In this document: piece by piece, positions 44,992 to 58,489 of the stretch
How positions within the stretch are numbered: the stretch's first letter is position 1
How the letters are laid out: each line of letters opens with the position of its first letter
DNA from: Bretschneidera sinensis
Lineage: Eukaryota; Streptophyta; Magnoliopsida; Brassicales; Akaniaceae
NCBI GenBank assembly: GCA_023935145.1
Contig: CM043705.1
Location: 53,733,584 to 53,797,583 of the forward strand
Direction: 5' to 3'
DNA length: 64,000 nucleotides
Made by a program: the position numbers and the translations under genes
The notes under the pieces: generated by a model
Told to the model about the DNA's origin: nothing
Databases searched by the model: none
What the model saw: the letters and a program-made list of their open reading frames with translations, nothing else

Positions 44992-45697
44992 ATCTCCCCC
45001 TTTTTAATGATGACAAGACTAAGGAGAGAAAAAATAGTTTTAAAAAATTAAGTGTTTGTTTTTTTGAAAAATTTGGACAGAGTTTCCTCTGTTTTTTTTT
45101 TATACATAAAAACCAACCTACAAGCATTCAATATAGTAATATCAATTCCAACCAAGCAATGCAAGATTAATTTACCCTTGTTAATATATTTGGAGAAATG
45201 CACCCCCTAAATTTATGCTCTATCTTAGTTTACACAGATTTTTCTCTTTTTCTCTCCCGTTTTGATAATAATAGAAAAATGGGTGTAAACACGAAAAATA
45301 AGCAATTTAATCACCATAGACATGAATATCAAACATAAACAAACTTGTGTGCAAAAACTAGGCATTAACCAGAGTTGGGAAAACTTCTAAAAAAGAATCA
45401 GAAGTTTGAATAAAAGCTTGAAACATTAAAGGCATATATATGAGCAAGAAGAGCTCAAACTAAGCAAACATATGGATAAAAATAATCCACATACACAAGT
45501 TAAAAGCCATATAAATGAAGAGAAGCATGTGTATACAAATGATCCATACATAACCGGGCTTAAAGAGGCTGCCTAGGAAAGTCTGATACGTACAAGGCAA
45601 ATGATGCATGAAAAAGAAAAAAATGCTCTTGCCATAATATCCATGGAGCAAAAGAAAGTAAAATACATGACTGGGGCTATTGATAAGTGCTAAAAAC

Positions 45698-47028
45698 TCA
45701 GTGAGCATGGGAATCAGAGCTATTTTGGAGAATATCTCGAATCTCAGCTAATGAACCTTTCGAATGCTTTCGGGGTAACTCGAAATCATCACTGAGGGTG
45801 CTGATATCGTGATGCATGTGATCAATATCGATCCGCACCATCTGGAAGCTTTGGTCGACGAAAGAGCTCAAGCTCTGGAATCCCAACTGCATAGACAGTT
45901 GAAGTCTCGCTATGGCCTGTAATACGTCATCGTGTTCAATCTGACCAGCACTTGAGTCACCATGTCTAGCATGTTGTGGACTAAGTGTCTATTCGTCAAT
46001 GTCCATGGCAATGGGAGAAGTTGCATCATCAGGTCTATTGTCATCCTCCTCACTGTTATCATCATCGCCGATTCGAATGTTCTTCCCAGCCTTTGAATAA
46101 ATTATGCCATTCTGGATCGAGCACCCCATCTTCTTCAGTGAAGAGACAATGATAATGTCTTTGGGGCCAATATCTTAAGCTTCGGAGACAGACAATTAGA
46201 CTTTAAAGTGCTGAATGATCAGGGTGACTTTAAGGTGCTGAAGGATCAAGGTGTTGAGCACCCGCATGGGAAGCACCCAGAGTCATATGCTTCGCCATTG
46301 ATCATAATGGTAAGCAAGAGTGGGTAAATATTGAAATGGTTTCTAGTTTTGAGACACTAAATCAATACTATGTCTATTTTAGACATATAACCCGGACTCC
46401 AGAGTCTAGGGTGGATAGTCTAACTCACGATGGGATTGAACAATTTTGAATAAAGGGGTATGTCATTACATTGATGAAATGTAGTGGGTTGAACGACATA
46501 GTTAGGGTCTCTCCTAACTATCTGACATGCTTTCTCATAATCAAAATTGTCTAGTCATCTATCCAGACTCCACTAAATCCCTCCCACGGGGATTCTCAGT
46601 ATATTAACCAAGAGGTCAGTGTTTACCTCAAATTCTATGCCTATAACACTAGTCTTAAATCTAAGAGCTAGGGGACTAGGTTTGACTAGGTTGAAATAGA
46701 ATTGATGAATGAGGCAGGGGTAGTATTTCTGGTGGATTTTGACATGGGGGTTAGGCTTATTGCCTCTAAAGCAGGAAAAATACTGAAGTTAGCACGATGA
46801 ATAGAATCAAAATCTACGAATCTACCCATCATGATTTTCTTGTTTCAAATGACAGTGGTATACCTGCTCTTGATGGTGGGGTTCGAAAAAAGTGATCATC
46901 AATTGCTTGCTCGAGAAACCAGCTACCCCTTTCCCCCTAGAGTCCGGTACCGAGGACTTTTGTGATCTAGGCCTTGTGGGCGCGTGAGGTTCGGAAACAG
47001 TTGTTTTTACTCGTATTCTCTCAGAAAT
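45698..47028 (-). pseudogene. Third ORF of copia element 2
   Basis: Same position and sequence type as the third ORF of element 1. The start codon is ATT where element 1 has ATG (47026-47028, followed by SERIRVKTTV). Conserved pieces are VKIHQKYYP, LIHQFYFNLVK, FEVNTDLLVNIL and MSKIDIVLI, with several shared and several private stops. A private imperfect tandem duplication lies at about 46200-46250. The C-terminus (45892-45698) is open: QLGFQSLSSFVDQSFQMV ... HHDISTLSDDFEL, amphipathic and coiled-coil-like. Function unknown. Confidence 0.7.
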
Positions 47029-47249
47029 TGTAGGAATTTTCTATTAGTGAGAGGTTTTTTTGGAAATAGATGAAGTTTCAACCATGAAAATTTGAAAATG
47101 ATGTGATTTGAAGGAGGATTAAGGGTTCTATGGAGTTATTTCAAGAGATTTCGGTTTAAAAACAATGATTTTTTTATAGAGAGAAAGTTAGGGTTTTGCA
47201 AAAATGACGTAAAATCTAAGGAAAAATGAAGTGACTATCTATAAAATCA

Positions 47250-47580
47250 CAATACTAGTCGACTGTGTTAGGGTACCAATCGACTGGGTCCTTCATAATT
47301 TGGAGATTTTTTGATATACCGGTCAACTAGGTCGGGGTACCAATCGATTGGGTAAACTGGCAATAAGACACCAGTCGACTGGATTAACTCTACTAGTCGA
47401 CTGGGTTCATTAGAAGAAATTTCAAATTTTTTGGCTCCATATCTCTCGTGTGATACCAGTTGACTAGGTCCTTGTACTAGTCGTCTGGTAAAATGGACAG
47501 TGAGTTATCAGTCGATTGGGTAAATGGATAGAGAGATACCACTTGACTGGGTCAACCTACTAGTCGACTGGGTCTTTCAT
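47250..47580 (-). repeat. Palindromic AGTCGACT motif cluster, post-pol spacer (element 2)
   Basis: About ten diverged copies of the CCAGTCGACTGG motif, at the same place relative to pol and the third ORF as in element 1 (13550-13845). Spacing again is irregular. Confidence 0.8.
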
Positions 47581-47726
47581 AAATCATAAAATTTTGAGCT
47601 CTAAGTAGGAATTTTGTAATAAATGATTTATCTATGCCATTTTGAGTGAGAGAAATATTAAATAGGAGTTAATACTCATTCACTAAATGCCAAATATGTA
47701 TATGATGAAATGTAGATGCAATCAAA

Positions 47727-50700
47727 CACACATATTTTCATAATTTGTTAAGCCCATTAATAGTCTAATCTTGCTAATGTTATCTTCGTTCAAGGGCTTA
47801 GTAAGAATGTCAGCAATTTGGTCATCTGAAGGGATGAATTCTAATCTAATATCATCTTTTTAAGGATGGTCTCTTATAAAGTGATATCTTATTTCTATGT
47901 GTTTGGTTTTCGAATGTTAAATAGGATTTTTATTCAAGTTGACAGCACTAATGTTATCACAATGAATTGGTATATGTTTAAAATTCATGCCATAGTATTT
48001 TAATTGTTGGTTCATCAACAAAACTTGTGCACAACAACTTCCGACTACTGCATATTCTGCTTCAACGGTTGATAGTGTAACCAAATTTTGTTTCTTAGAA
48101 AACCAAGAGGTCAACATTGCACCTACAAATTCGCATGTTCCACTAGTACTTTTTCTATCTAGTCTACAATCAACAAAATCAGAATCCGAGTAACCAACAA
48201 GCTCAAAAGTTGATTTTCTAGAATACCATAACTCTAGGTTTTGAGTGCCTTGTAAATATCTTAGATTCTTTTTACGGAAATTATATGTGATTCTTTAGGA
48301 TTAGCTTAAAATCTAGCACAGGTGCATACATTGAATATTATATCAGGTCTAGTTACAGTTAGATAAAGTAAAGCTCTTATCATGCTTATATAAGTTTTAG
48401 CATCTACACACTTACCTTTCTCATCTAGGTTAAGTTTTGTATAGGTGCTCATAGAAGTGCCAATTTACTTTAAGCTTTCAGTCCCAAGCCTCTTTAATAG
48501 GTCTTGGGTGTACTTTCATTGATTGATGAAGATGCCTTCTTTCAATTGTTTGATTTGAAGTCCAAGAAAGTAGGTAAGCTCTTCCATCATGATTATTTCA
48601 AATTCACATTGTATACACTTAGCAAAATCTTGACACATAGATTCATTAGAAGCACCAAATATAATATCATCGACATATATTTGGACTAATAGTGTCATTT
48701 TTGTGAGTTTTTGTGAAAAGAGTTGTCTATTTTTTCTCTTGTAAAACCATTTTCAAGTAAAAATTTAATTAGTCTTTCATATCATGCTCTTGGAGATTGC
48801 TTTAACCCATAGAGAGCTTTAGAAAGCTTATAGATATGGTTTGGAAGACTAGGATTTTCAAATCCAAGAGGTTGCTCAACATACAGCTCTTCTTCTATAA
48901 AACCATTTAAAAAGACACTTTTTACATCCATTTGAAATAGATTAAACTTATTAAAGCATGCAAAGGCCAATAACATATGAATGAATTTTAATCTAGCTAC
49001 GGGAGCATAAGTCTCATCAAAGTCTATTCATTCTTCTTGATTATAACCCTTAGCAACTAGTCTAGCCTTGTTCCTAATTACTATTCCATTTTCATCCATC
49101 TTATTTCTATATACCCATTTGGTTCCTATTATTGTGTGATTTTTTGGTCTAGGAACTAAATTCATACTTTATTCCTTTCAAATTGATTTAATTCTTCTTG
49201 CATGGCATTTATCCAATCAATATCTTTTTTGACTTCTACAAAAGTTTTGGGTTTTACTTGGGATAAGTAAGCTACACAATTGCAAACATTTCTTATAGAG
49301 GATCGAGTTCTTACCCTTTGTGAAGGATTACCAATCACTTAATCGATTTGATGATAATTCACATAACTCCAATCTTTGAGAAGATCATCCTCTTGTTGAC
49401 TTGCAGATGATTGATCAAGAATGAGAGCATATATCTCTTGATTTGTTTGAGGTTCACTCTCCTTTGGGTGAACAATGGGAGTAGGTGTATCCACTCTCAG
49501 AATAAAATCTGCATTATCAAAAGATACTACTTTACTACTAATTTAGTTAGGCTCATCAAAGGCAACATATACCGATTCTTCAACCGCTAAAGTTCTTTTG
49601 TTAAAACTCTATAAGCTTTACTAGAGGTTGAATATCTTAAGAATATCCTTTTATCGGTCTTTGAGTCAAATTTATCTAAATTAGTTTTATTGTTATTTAG
49701 GATGAAGTACTTGCAACCAAAAGCATGAAAATAAGAGATATTAGGCTTTCTACATTTCCATAGTTCATACGGTATTTTAGCAAGCATAGACCTAATTAAT
49801 ACTCTATTTAAAACATAGCGAGAAGTGATTATGACTTCCACTCAAAAATATTTTGGTAAACTATTTTCACAAAGCATTGTTCTAGAAAATTCTTCTAGAA
49901 CTCTATTTTTCCTCTCAACAACTCTATTTTGTTGAGGAGATCTAGGTGCTGAAAAATTATGATCAATACCATTTTCATCACAAAAATTTGAAATGCTTTG
50001 GTTTTCAAATTCTTTTCCATGATCACTTCTAATACTTGAAATAGAGATACATTTTTTTCACTTTGAACCTTCTTGTAAAAGTTCACAAATCCTTTATATG
50101 CTTCATCCCTGTAAGCAATAAAAATAACAAAGATATATCTTGAATAATCATCAAACAATAACAAAAGCATATTGATGGCCACATAGACTAATGGTACTTG
50201 TTGGATCAAACAAGTCCATATGCAAAAGTTCTAATGGTCTAGAGGTTGAGATTATATTTTTTGATTTAAAAAAAATTCTAATTTGTTTTCCCATTTAATA
50301 AGCATCACAAACCTTGTCTTTTTCAAATTTGATTTTTGGAAGCCCAACAACTAAATCCTTTATTAAGATAATTTTAAGCAAATCCATGCTCACATAGCCA
50401 AGTCTTCTATGCCATAACCATGGGTTTTCACTAAAAGCGGGAAAACATTTTTTATTTTTCGAATGCAAAGATTTTAAATCAACTATATAAACATTTTTGT
50501 GTATATGGCCAACAAACTTGATCTTGTTGCTTTTAATGTCTATTACTAGACGATGAGAGGTTTCAAATATGACTTTGTTGCCTTTGTCACATAATTGACT
50601 AATACTAAGTAAATTTGGCTTAAGGCCTTGCACATATAAAGCATGGTCAATGGTTGAGAAATCATTACCAACTTTGCCAGACCCAATGATCTTTATCTTG

Positions 50701-50800
50701 GTGTTGTCTCCAATGGTGACGTGTCTGTCATCCCTTAGAGTTAGCTCTTTGCACATGCTTTAATCACCTATTATGTACTTTGAGCATCCATTATCAAGGT
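47727..50800 (-). pseudogene. Copia pol of element 2
   Basis: In order down the minus strand: protease motif DNGCSK near 50790 (active-site Ser replaced by Asn), integrase zinc end (HRRLGYVS ... CDAY), DDYSRYIFVIFI at about 50150, NRVLIRSMLAKIPYELWK (49790), RT with LFQMDVKSVFLNGFIEEELYVEQPLGF (48940-48840) and the catalytic YVDDIIFG (48675) intact, EELTYFLGLQIKQL, then RNase H (VTLSTVEAEYAVV, HCDNISAVNL) and IADILTKPL at about 47800. It is better preserved than element 1 but still has many stops, for example after CDAY and between the RT blocks. Confidence 0.92.
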
Positions 50801-52891
50801 ACCAATAGTTATCTTTTTCCTTGATGTGGAGACATATCTATATTATACAAGGATATGCAATTGCACTTTTAGGTACCCGAAATTTATTGGGTCCTTTAGG
50901 GTTAGTCCTAGAAAATACGATTCCTTTAGGCACCCATACTTTCTTAATATTATAAGGTGCTTTAAAATTGTAGACATGTTGATGATGCATGATTCTAGGA
51001 TAATAATTATTGAATTTTCTAGGATTTCTTAAACATGCATGCCTATTGTTCCTTGGATAAGCATTTCTAAAATACATGTTTCTATTATGAAAATTATGAA
51101 CACGATGTTATCTCTAGAAAATGTATTATGGTAATTTCTAGGATGTGCACTTGTAGCATGTAAGTTATGAACATACGTATCATATTTAGGATATACACGA
51201 TGTAATTTCTAGGATGTGTATTTCTAGTATATGCATTCCTTGAATGATTATTCCTAGCTTTTGCATGTCTTGAGTGAGCATACATATATGCATATGTATT
51301 TCTAGGATGTTTATCTCTAGTATATGCATTATGATTTAAATTTACATTTTTAGACCTACTAGCATATGTTGAAGGAGTGCTTTTAATCTTGCTAGTGGCT
51401 TTGGAAGTGAATGCTTCATTCAAACATGTTGCTTTCGTTAACAAAGTCTCTTTTGACTTTTGCTTGCCTAATGGAGAATAACCCAAGCCGGATTTTCCTC
51501 CACTTAACCTTCGGAAAGATAACACTTCATCTAGCTTTTCTTTTCCAAGCATACATCTAGATATAGTGCTATTTAATTCCATTATTTTCTTCTTTAAAAT
51601 ATCATTTTTATATTTTAGAAAATCTTGTGAAGAGTTATAAAGCATGGAAGATAGTTTTTCTTTTTCTTCCTTTAAGTCTTTCATCTCTTTAGAAAGAGAT
51701 GAGACTTCCTTCTTGAGGACCACATTCCTAGAATAAAAAAATTTCAATTCTTCATGCATTTCACTTATAACCTCAATTAATTCTTCACTACTACTAACAA
51801 TGTTATTATTAGAAGGGGAAGAATTTGATACCTCATTTTCATCATCGATTGCCATCAAGCATAGGTTGGCAATCTCTTCGTATTTAACTTCATTGTTCGA
51901 AGTTTCTTCTTCTTCGTCATCACTCCATGTGGTTGCAATCATGGCTTTCTTTTTGAAGCTCTTATATGGTTTGCTCGTTGTTGGACAATCGGTCTTGATG
52001 TGACCTGGCTTCTTGCAAGCGAAACACACAAGAGGTTTCCTTTTGGAGTGGAATCATTTATGTAAGGTTTTTTGCTATTTTTCAAGAAATTTTGAAAATT
52101 TTTAGTGATTAATGCCATCTCACCATCTTCTTCACCGCTCTCGTTCTCTTTTTCATTTTCTTTCTTTTTGTTGCTTATAGAGGCTTTGAGAACAATCAAC
52201 TTCTTCTTCTTCTCATCATCATTGACAATGGGATTCATTTCTTCCATCTCGTATGTCAATAGTGATCTGATGAGTATTTTGACTTCAAGTTTGTCGAGAT
52301 TTTTGGCCTCCGTTAAGCCATCTTCTTTGCTTTCCAAGTTGATGAAAAAGATCTTAAGATCTTCCTCGTTAGTTCAAATTCCTCAATGTTCCTACAAAGA
52401 AGCTTTAAACCGTTAAGAATGGTAGTAAAACGTGAGTACATTTGAGAAATAGTTTCATTGGGAGAAATTTTGAAAAATTCATATTCGAACACTAGCATAT
52501 AAATTTTTGATTTATTTACCTCGTTAGTGCCTTCATATGTAACTTGCAGTTTATTCCAAATCTCTTTAGCTGAAATACATGTAGAAATTTTATTGTATTC
52601 AACGTTATCTAGAGCACAATGTAACATGCTAGTTGTTCTACTATTCAGAGATATCATTCTACAATCCTCTTCATTAAACTCTGTTTTGAGTTTAGGAATT
52701 ATATGATTGATCTCTCCAATGATTATCTCATTTGTAGGAATTCTAGGTCTTTCTTCAACAACTCTCTATAGATTGTAATCTTATTATTTGACAAAGATTT
52801 TCATTCTATTTTTCCAGTAGTTATAGTCAAAGCCATTGAACAAATGAGGCACAGTATAGGAATGCCCTTCGGTATAGCTATTAGATGCCAT
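50801..52891 (-). pseudogene. Copia gag of element 2
   Basis: The ATG is at 52891 (MASNSYTEGHSYT, NYWKNRMKIFV) with stops soon after (K** near 52790). Gag helices are SKIYMLVFEYEFFKISPNE and KILRSF. A complete CCHC zinc knuckle (CFACKKPGHIKTDC) lies at about 52026-51985. A long acidic/coiled stretch follows (SSLSKEMKDLKEEKEKLSSM, about 51700), and the Asn/Arg/His-rich tail with repeated RN units as in element 1 (about 51290-50840). Open for 311 codons from 52029 to 51094. Confidence 0.9.
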
Positions 52892-52930
52892 TGGATTAAC
52901 TCAAGGATTTTAAGCTTGAAATTCAGTACG

Positions 52931-52946
52931 AGGCTCTGATACAAAT
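52931..52946 (-). other. Primer-binding site of copia element 2
   Basis: The minus strand reads atttgtatcagagcct right after the LTR end (...TTTACA), matching the 3' end of initiator tRNA-Met (TGGTATCAGAGC) apart from one base. Element 1 has lost this site by deletion. Confidence 0.85.
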
Positions 52947-54056
52947 TGTAAACCGAGGTTCAAACACAAGATAGGAGTGAATTGGGTTTTAAAAACTTTT
53001 TGCTAATTAACTTGCAAGTTTTTAAACAGTTTAATACGCAAAGCACACAATCAAATAATATGTTTGAAAATAAAGGAGTTAAGGAAGACAATATGCAAAA
53101 TCCGTTTATAGTGGTTCGGCAATATCGGAATCTCTCCAACCCTACATCCGCTCTCTTCAAGGAACCTCCTTGAAGTAATCCACTAAACGTTAGTTGAGCA
53201 ACTTCACGGGTGTTGCACAAACCTTACAAACAATCTCTTCCTCACGGAAGTTACAACGAAGTGTTTAATCCTACACATTCTAAGTGTTACACCAACTCTT
53301 TCTCTTTACAATAAATTATGTTAAATGTAAAGTAAATGGTTGAGAGATAGCAATGAATGCTTTTACAAATGAAGAATATCTCTTTTTCAAGAACAAGCTT
53401 GAAGAATTGCTCACAATGAATTTTTCAAAACTTTTGAGAATTAGTGAGCTATTTTGATGAATTGAATGTGCTATCTTCTTCTTTTAAATGCTCATTGAAG
53501 TGAGTTTTATAGCCTTGAACTTATATTGCCATTTGATACTGACTTGGTAGGCTTGGGGCATTAAATTCTCAAGTCTCGCGTCTCAAACGGTCATATTTTT
53601 AAATTACCAGTCGATTGAGTCAAGTGAAAATGTTCACTTTTAAGCTTGGGGAAAATACCAGTCGACTGGGTCATAGGACCAGTCGACTGGGAACTTACTG
53701 TCCCTTTTCCCAATCGACTGGTATATAGACACAGTCGACTAGGTTGTTCTTAAACCCAGTTTTTATGTTTCAAAACAGTTTTCGACTTAGAAACATTTTT
53801 GTATTTCAGTTTTGTCAAAGCTTTTTGTAAATTGAGCTATAGATCAAGCTAGGTAATTGAAATTTAGAGATTTATAGTGTGATTCAATTACCTTAGTGTC
53901 TATTCTAGATCATCTGTCTTCTTTTGGTGTTTGAGCATGTTGAGTTCTTGCATCTTGTTTCTGTACTGAATGCTTTTACCGCTTAAACACTTAATAAAAC
54001 TGCTAGTGCAATTTGAGTGGTGTTTTATCATTATTAAAATCAAATAAGGGTCAACA
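52947..54056 (-). repeat. Internal LTR of copia element 2
   Basis: Plus-strand ends TGTAAACCGAGG and GGTCAACA. 1110 bp. It has a primer-binding site on one side and the polypurine tract of another internal copy on the other (ccccattttttatgatg, 54061 onward), so it sits between two internal regions. AGTCGACT motif cluster at about 53608-53740. Confidence 0.9.
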
Positions 54057-54565
54057 ATCTCCCCATTTTTTATGATGACAAAACTAAGGAGAGAAAAAAC
54101 AGTTTTAAAAAATGAAATGTTGATTTTTTTCAAAAATTTAAACAGAGTTTCATCTGCTTTTCTGATAAAAACCAACCTACAAGCATTCAAATATAGTACT
54201 ATCAATTCCAACCAAGCAGTGCAAGATTATTTTACACTTGTTAAGATGTTTAAAGCAATGCTCGCCCTAAATTTATGCTCTATCTTAGTTTACACAGATT
54301 TTTCTCTTTTTCTCTCCCATTTTGATAATAGTAGAAAAAAGGATGTAAATATGAAAAATAAGCAATTTAATCACTATAGACATGAATATCAGGCAGAAAC
54401 AAACTTGAACGCAAAAACTAAATATTAACTGGTGTTGGAAAGACTTTCCGAAAAGAATCAGAAGTTTGCACAAAAGCTTGAAACAGTAAAGGCATATATA
54501 TGAGCAAGAAGAGCTCAAAATAAGCAACCATATAGATAAAACTAATCCACCTACACAGGTCAACA
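54057..54565 (-). repeat. Partial second internal copy and LTR stub (element 2)
   Basis: 54057-54554 matches the 3' non-coding internal region at 44992-45495 with its polypurine tract, but breaks off at ccacctacaca. The next 11 bases (acaggtcaaca, 54555-54565) are exactly the outer end of this family's LTR. A deletion joined the two at a short aca overlap and removed nearly all of the outer LTR and the upstream internal region. Confidence 0.82.
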
Positions 54566-55103
54566 CAACCCAACCTAATGCTAGTAGACCACTAGTAGTA
54601 CTAGGTTTTAATGGGTAATAACAAGTTATTGTGATTGACGATTGATATTGTCACAAAGTTAGTCCATAATTGAGAAAGACAATATCGTCCGTTATATTTT
54701 AGAGAATGAGTTAAACTCTTAATGAAGTTATAAAATGCGTTCTAGTAACGGAAATGCAATAGGAACTTCACCTATATGAACGAAAGAGTGGTGTCGCTTC
54801 CTATAGAGAGTTATGACTTGCTTTTCTTAAGGTTCATGAAACCAGGATATAGCACATGGCTATAATAGTGCTAAGCGAAAATAAATTATCACCGAAATAA
54901 GAGAATTGTATGTGTGTAGTGGTTCTGGTCGTATCACATAGAAATATTGGTTTAATCTAAAGGACACCATTCATTTCAATATGACTTTGAATTGTTTACA
55001 CTAATAGAATGTTTTAAATTGAAGGATACACTCTTTATGCATACAAAACTAGAAGACATTGTGGCAATATTTTTCAATTTTGGTTTTCAAAAAAATGGGA
55101 GAT
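54566..55103 (+). pseudogene. Copia element 3, pol end and 3' non-coding region (right part)
   Basis: Starts with the target duplication and the last codons of pol (CCA ACC TAA), completing the typical DGNPT ending of this copia group. About 510 bp of non-coding sequence follows, ending in the purine tract aaaaaaatgggagat at 55089-55103. Confidence 0.8.
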
Positions 55104-55713
55104 TGTTAGAAAAAATCATTTAAAATGATATTAAAGGGTTGTTTGAAAACTCAAAAGGTATTAGTTTAAATCTAAAGGTTGTGATTTAAACATAAATGTG
55201 TGATTTAAATCTAAAGGGTGTGAATTAAATCTAAAGGTTGTAATTTAAACAAAAAAGTGTCAAATTTTTTAAACAGACACGATCTGGTATATTAAAAACT
55301 AACCGACATGATTGTAAAGCTCTCATTAATTTTAGAAAAATCATATATTTCTAACTGGAAAAACATGACTTTCCAGAACCATTTGAAGATGTGCTTCTAC
55401 ACCTATAAATACTCTTCACTCTCTACTTTAGAATACAATTCATTTTCATTCTTTCTTCTCCCTTTTTCTCTAAAAATTTATGCCATAACATTTCAATATT
55501 TCAAAGCAGAATTAAATTGGAAGTTCTTCAGATTTTATTGTATGTAGACTTCAAGTTTGAGACTTGGTTGTATCTTAGAGAACTATTCGTCTGTAACCCA
55601 TAACAAACTTATTTATATAAGTGGGAACGAATAAACCTTTAAAGAAAATGATTAATTTATGCATCTAAGTCTTGATTCTCATATTCTGTTCTCGTTTAAA
55701 AAAATTTGCAACA
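55104..55713 (+). repeat. Probable 3' LTR of copia element 3
   Basis: Begins TGTTAGAAAA immediately after the polypurine tract; a plausible end is TTTGCAACA at 55713 (610 bp). The start is well supported, the end is not, because no partner LTR is visible. 55140-55260 contains an internal short repeat of gatttaaa(t/c)(c/a)taaaggtgtg-like units. Confidence 0.6.
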
Positions 55714-56950
55714 AAATTTTCTGGTACTCTTTGTACTTTATATTCCAAATTTCCCAAAATTATTTGGGATCAAAATTTTTGGAATAAGAACCCCTTTCAA
55801 TGCAAAGTTTCAACAAAATATGCACGTTAGATTTTCAGGAGATGTTGTAGTGTGAGGATATATGGGTTGCTTATGGTGTTTCTTAGTCTCATGCTTGAGC
55901 TGAAACGATAACAGCTTGTTAGTAGATATATGCTGATATTTGGTTGCTATACTGATTGTTAGTGGTTTCTGGTATGTTGTATGGTTCAGGATACAAAATG
56001 CTTTGTTTTTTCTTCAAAGCTTTCAGTCTGCTTTTTCATTTTTTCAGTATCCTTCTGACTAAAGATTGTTAAATACCTCAAACATCCTGATCAAAACCAC
56101 TCTACAAACTCAAGTGGTAATTGTTTAGAAACTTAATTACCACTCAAATTTCAAGAGCGTAGAAAAAGGTGTTTATAGGAATAGCATTGTTTTATGTTTT
56201 TTTTTTTTAGTATCTTATGTGGAGTTTTAAGTTATAGTGTTGTATCCGGCTAAACAAGCGAAAATCTATGAGGAGGTATTAGTGGGAAGATTAATATACA
56301 CAATCATCGTCATAATTCATCAATTTTTATTTTGATGATCAGTTATTTTGAAAATAAACAAGAAAAAAGCGCATTTGATATTATCGATATATTATAAAAA
56401 TAATTATGCTATGGAATGTCTTTTTATGAAATTTAACGATAAATATATAAGGATAATTTAGATATTTTTATTTTATATTAACAAATATTTGATGTCACGG
56501 ATTAAATTATTGATTTACAAACTAAAAAGGTTGTAATTAAAACATGAAGAAGAATTTATAATTTTTTTTTAAATCGTTTCATAAACTCTCAACGATTGCC
56601 AGGAAAAAAAAAACGGTACCTAAACTGAATTCCAATTCTACAAACCTGAAGAACAAAAAAAAAATAAAAGTCAACTACAAAAGTTGATATCTTTTATTTA
56701 CTACCCCGTAATTGCTAAAGTCTGACATCATAAATATAAAAAAAAAAAAAAAAACTCTCCACAAAAAGACAAAAATCACATATAATTATTATACAGAGAA
56801 AAAGCTTTAAAATACTGTCACGGAAAAGAATAGAAAATAACCGTCGTTGGTTGTTTTTAGACTGTAGTGTCATTCACGCCTCTCTCTGATGGCTAATCAG
56901 TATTTTTTCAAAAAAAAGTTGAGCCTGGGCCAGGGCCTAGATGCGCCCAG
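55714..56950. other. Intergenic, nothing recognised
   Basis: AT-rich, with A- and T-runs, and no coding or RNA feature that I can support. Confidence 0.4.
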
Positions 56951-57479
56951 GTAGAAGCTTCGCCTCCGTTCAGAGTAAAGGGCGCTCCCTATCACAAATG
57001 GTAAAAATATCTCTTATTTACGCATGATACATTTTTTCTTCATAACTCTTTAGTTCTTTAGATTTTTTACTTTAACATTACTGAATTGAGTGTCAGAGAG
57101 TCTTACTCGAATACCCAAATTTTGAAGACTGTCTAGTTTACTTGTTTTCATGTGTGCAAGATTCATAGGCTCCTTGACAGATTTTCAACATCAACATAAT
57201 GGTTCCGTTTGTGGGAATCAACAAAAAATCTTACCTAAATATACCATTAAAAATGAACCACAGATCTGCCACCAGCACAACACCACAGATTTCATCAGAT
57301 CCGGGAAAAATGAATGAAGAAATAAAAAAATTTCTACCACTGCAAAGTTTGCTGGAAACCTTAGCCTTTAGATCTATCCAAATTCGATGATCAACGGCGA
57401 AATCAGACCTCACCACGAGATTCATCGACTCTACAAAATTTCACGGCAATCAAACATTAGAGAGTCCTCCATCGGGATC

Positions 57480-57925
57480 ACCAAAGCTTCCCCATTTTCA
57501 CTTTGGTATTCCACCTCAGCACTTTGGTAGTTCATCTCAGCTAAAGGTATTTCACCTCAATACTTTGGTAGTTCACCTCTGCTGAAGGTATTTCATCTCA
57601 ACACTTTGGTAATTCACATCAGCTGAAGGTATTTCATCTTGGCATTTCAGTATTTCACCTCGGTTGAAAGTATTCACCTCAGCACTTCGGTATTTCACCT
57701 CGGCACTTTGGTATTTCACCTTGGTTGAAGGTATTTACCTCAGCATTTCGGTATTTCACCTTGGCTGAATGTATTCACCTCGGCACTTTGATATTTCACC
57801 TCAGCATATTGGTATTTCACCTCAGCACTTTGGTATTTCCCCTTGATTGAAGGTATTCACCTCAACACTTTGGTATTTCACCTCGGAACATTGGTATTTC
57901 ACCTTGGCTGAATCACCTCAGCATG
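57480..57925 (+). repeat. Minisatellite 1 (ttcacctcagcactttggta)
   Basis: About 20 diverged copies of a ~20-bp core alternating with variants containing ttgg(c/t)tgaa(g/t)gta, giving a loose ~40-bp double period. Only in the LARD interior. Confidence 0.85.
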
Positions 57926-58489
57926 ACCACCTTGGCTCAAAGCTTTGACTAATCGATTCAGTCATTTTTCTCCCCTTTTTCAACATTTTCAAAACAGTTC
58001 CTAAGGTTTTTCGACATGCTCTTTCCAAATCCGGACTCAAAATTTCAAAATTCCGCTTCCAAAAGTGGGTTTCTAGCAAATGGTCAGAATTACTTTCTTC
58101 ATCAAAAAACTCCAAATACGCCCCCAAAGTCAAGCTACCACTGCTCACATCTTAATGTCCAATCTAAACTACATCTCTTTACATCTAGGGCCTAGCATTA
58201 TAGTAGTTTCAATTATTTGCAACAAAAATTATTATTGGTTCGAGTGAATACTACGCATACCACTTAACCAAAGGGGATACTCAGAAAATACAATTCTGAG
58301 ACCACCCAACTATGATAGACAAAAATTTTGTCAATAGAAAATTCACAAGTGTACCATACTAGAGGGCTAAAGTTAACTATGATTGCAAAAGACCCCAAAC
58401 AACTCAAAAAATTATTAAAATTCAAAATTCGGGTTAAGAGCTTCAAAATCGTCAATAGTGCTTGGGAGGATTCTCATCCAAACGCCTAG

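Larger units (their letters stand above)
43811..54570 (-). mobile_element. Copia element 2, nested in element 3, partly tandem
   Basis: Bounded by CAACT (43811-43815) and CAACC (54566-54570), a 5-bp target duplication with one change. On the minus strand the order is: an 11-bp stub of an LTR start (54565-54555), a 3' internal segment with polypurine tract (54554-54057), a full LTR (54056-52947), primer-binding site, gag, pol, third ORF, polypurine tract, and the terminal LTR (44991-43816). This is an LTR-internal-LTR-internal tandem later shortened by a deletion. It belongs to the same family as element 1 and is likewise inactive. Confidence 0.9.
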
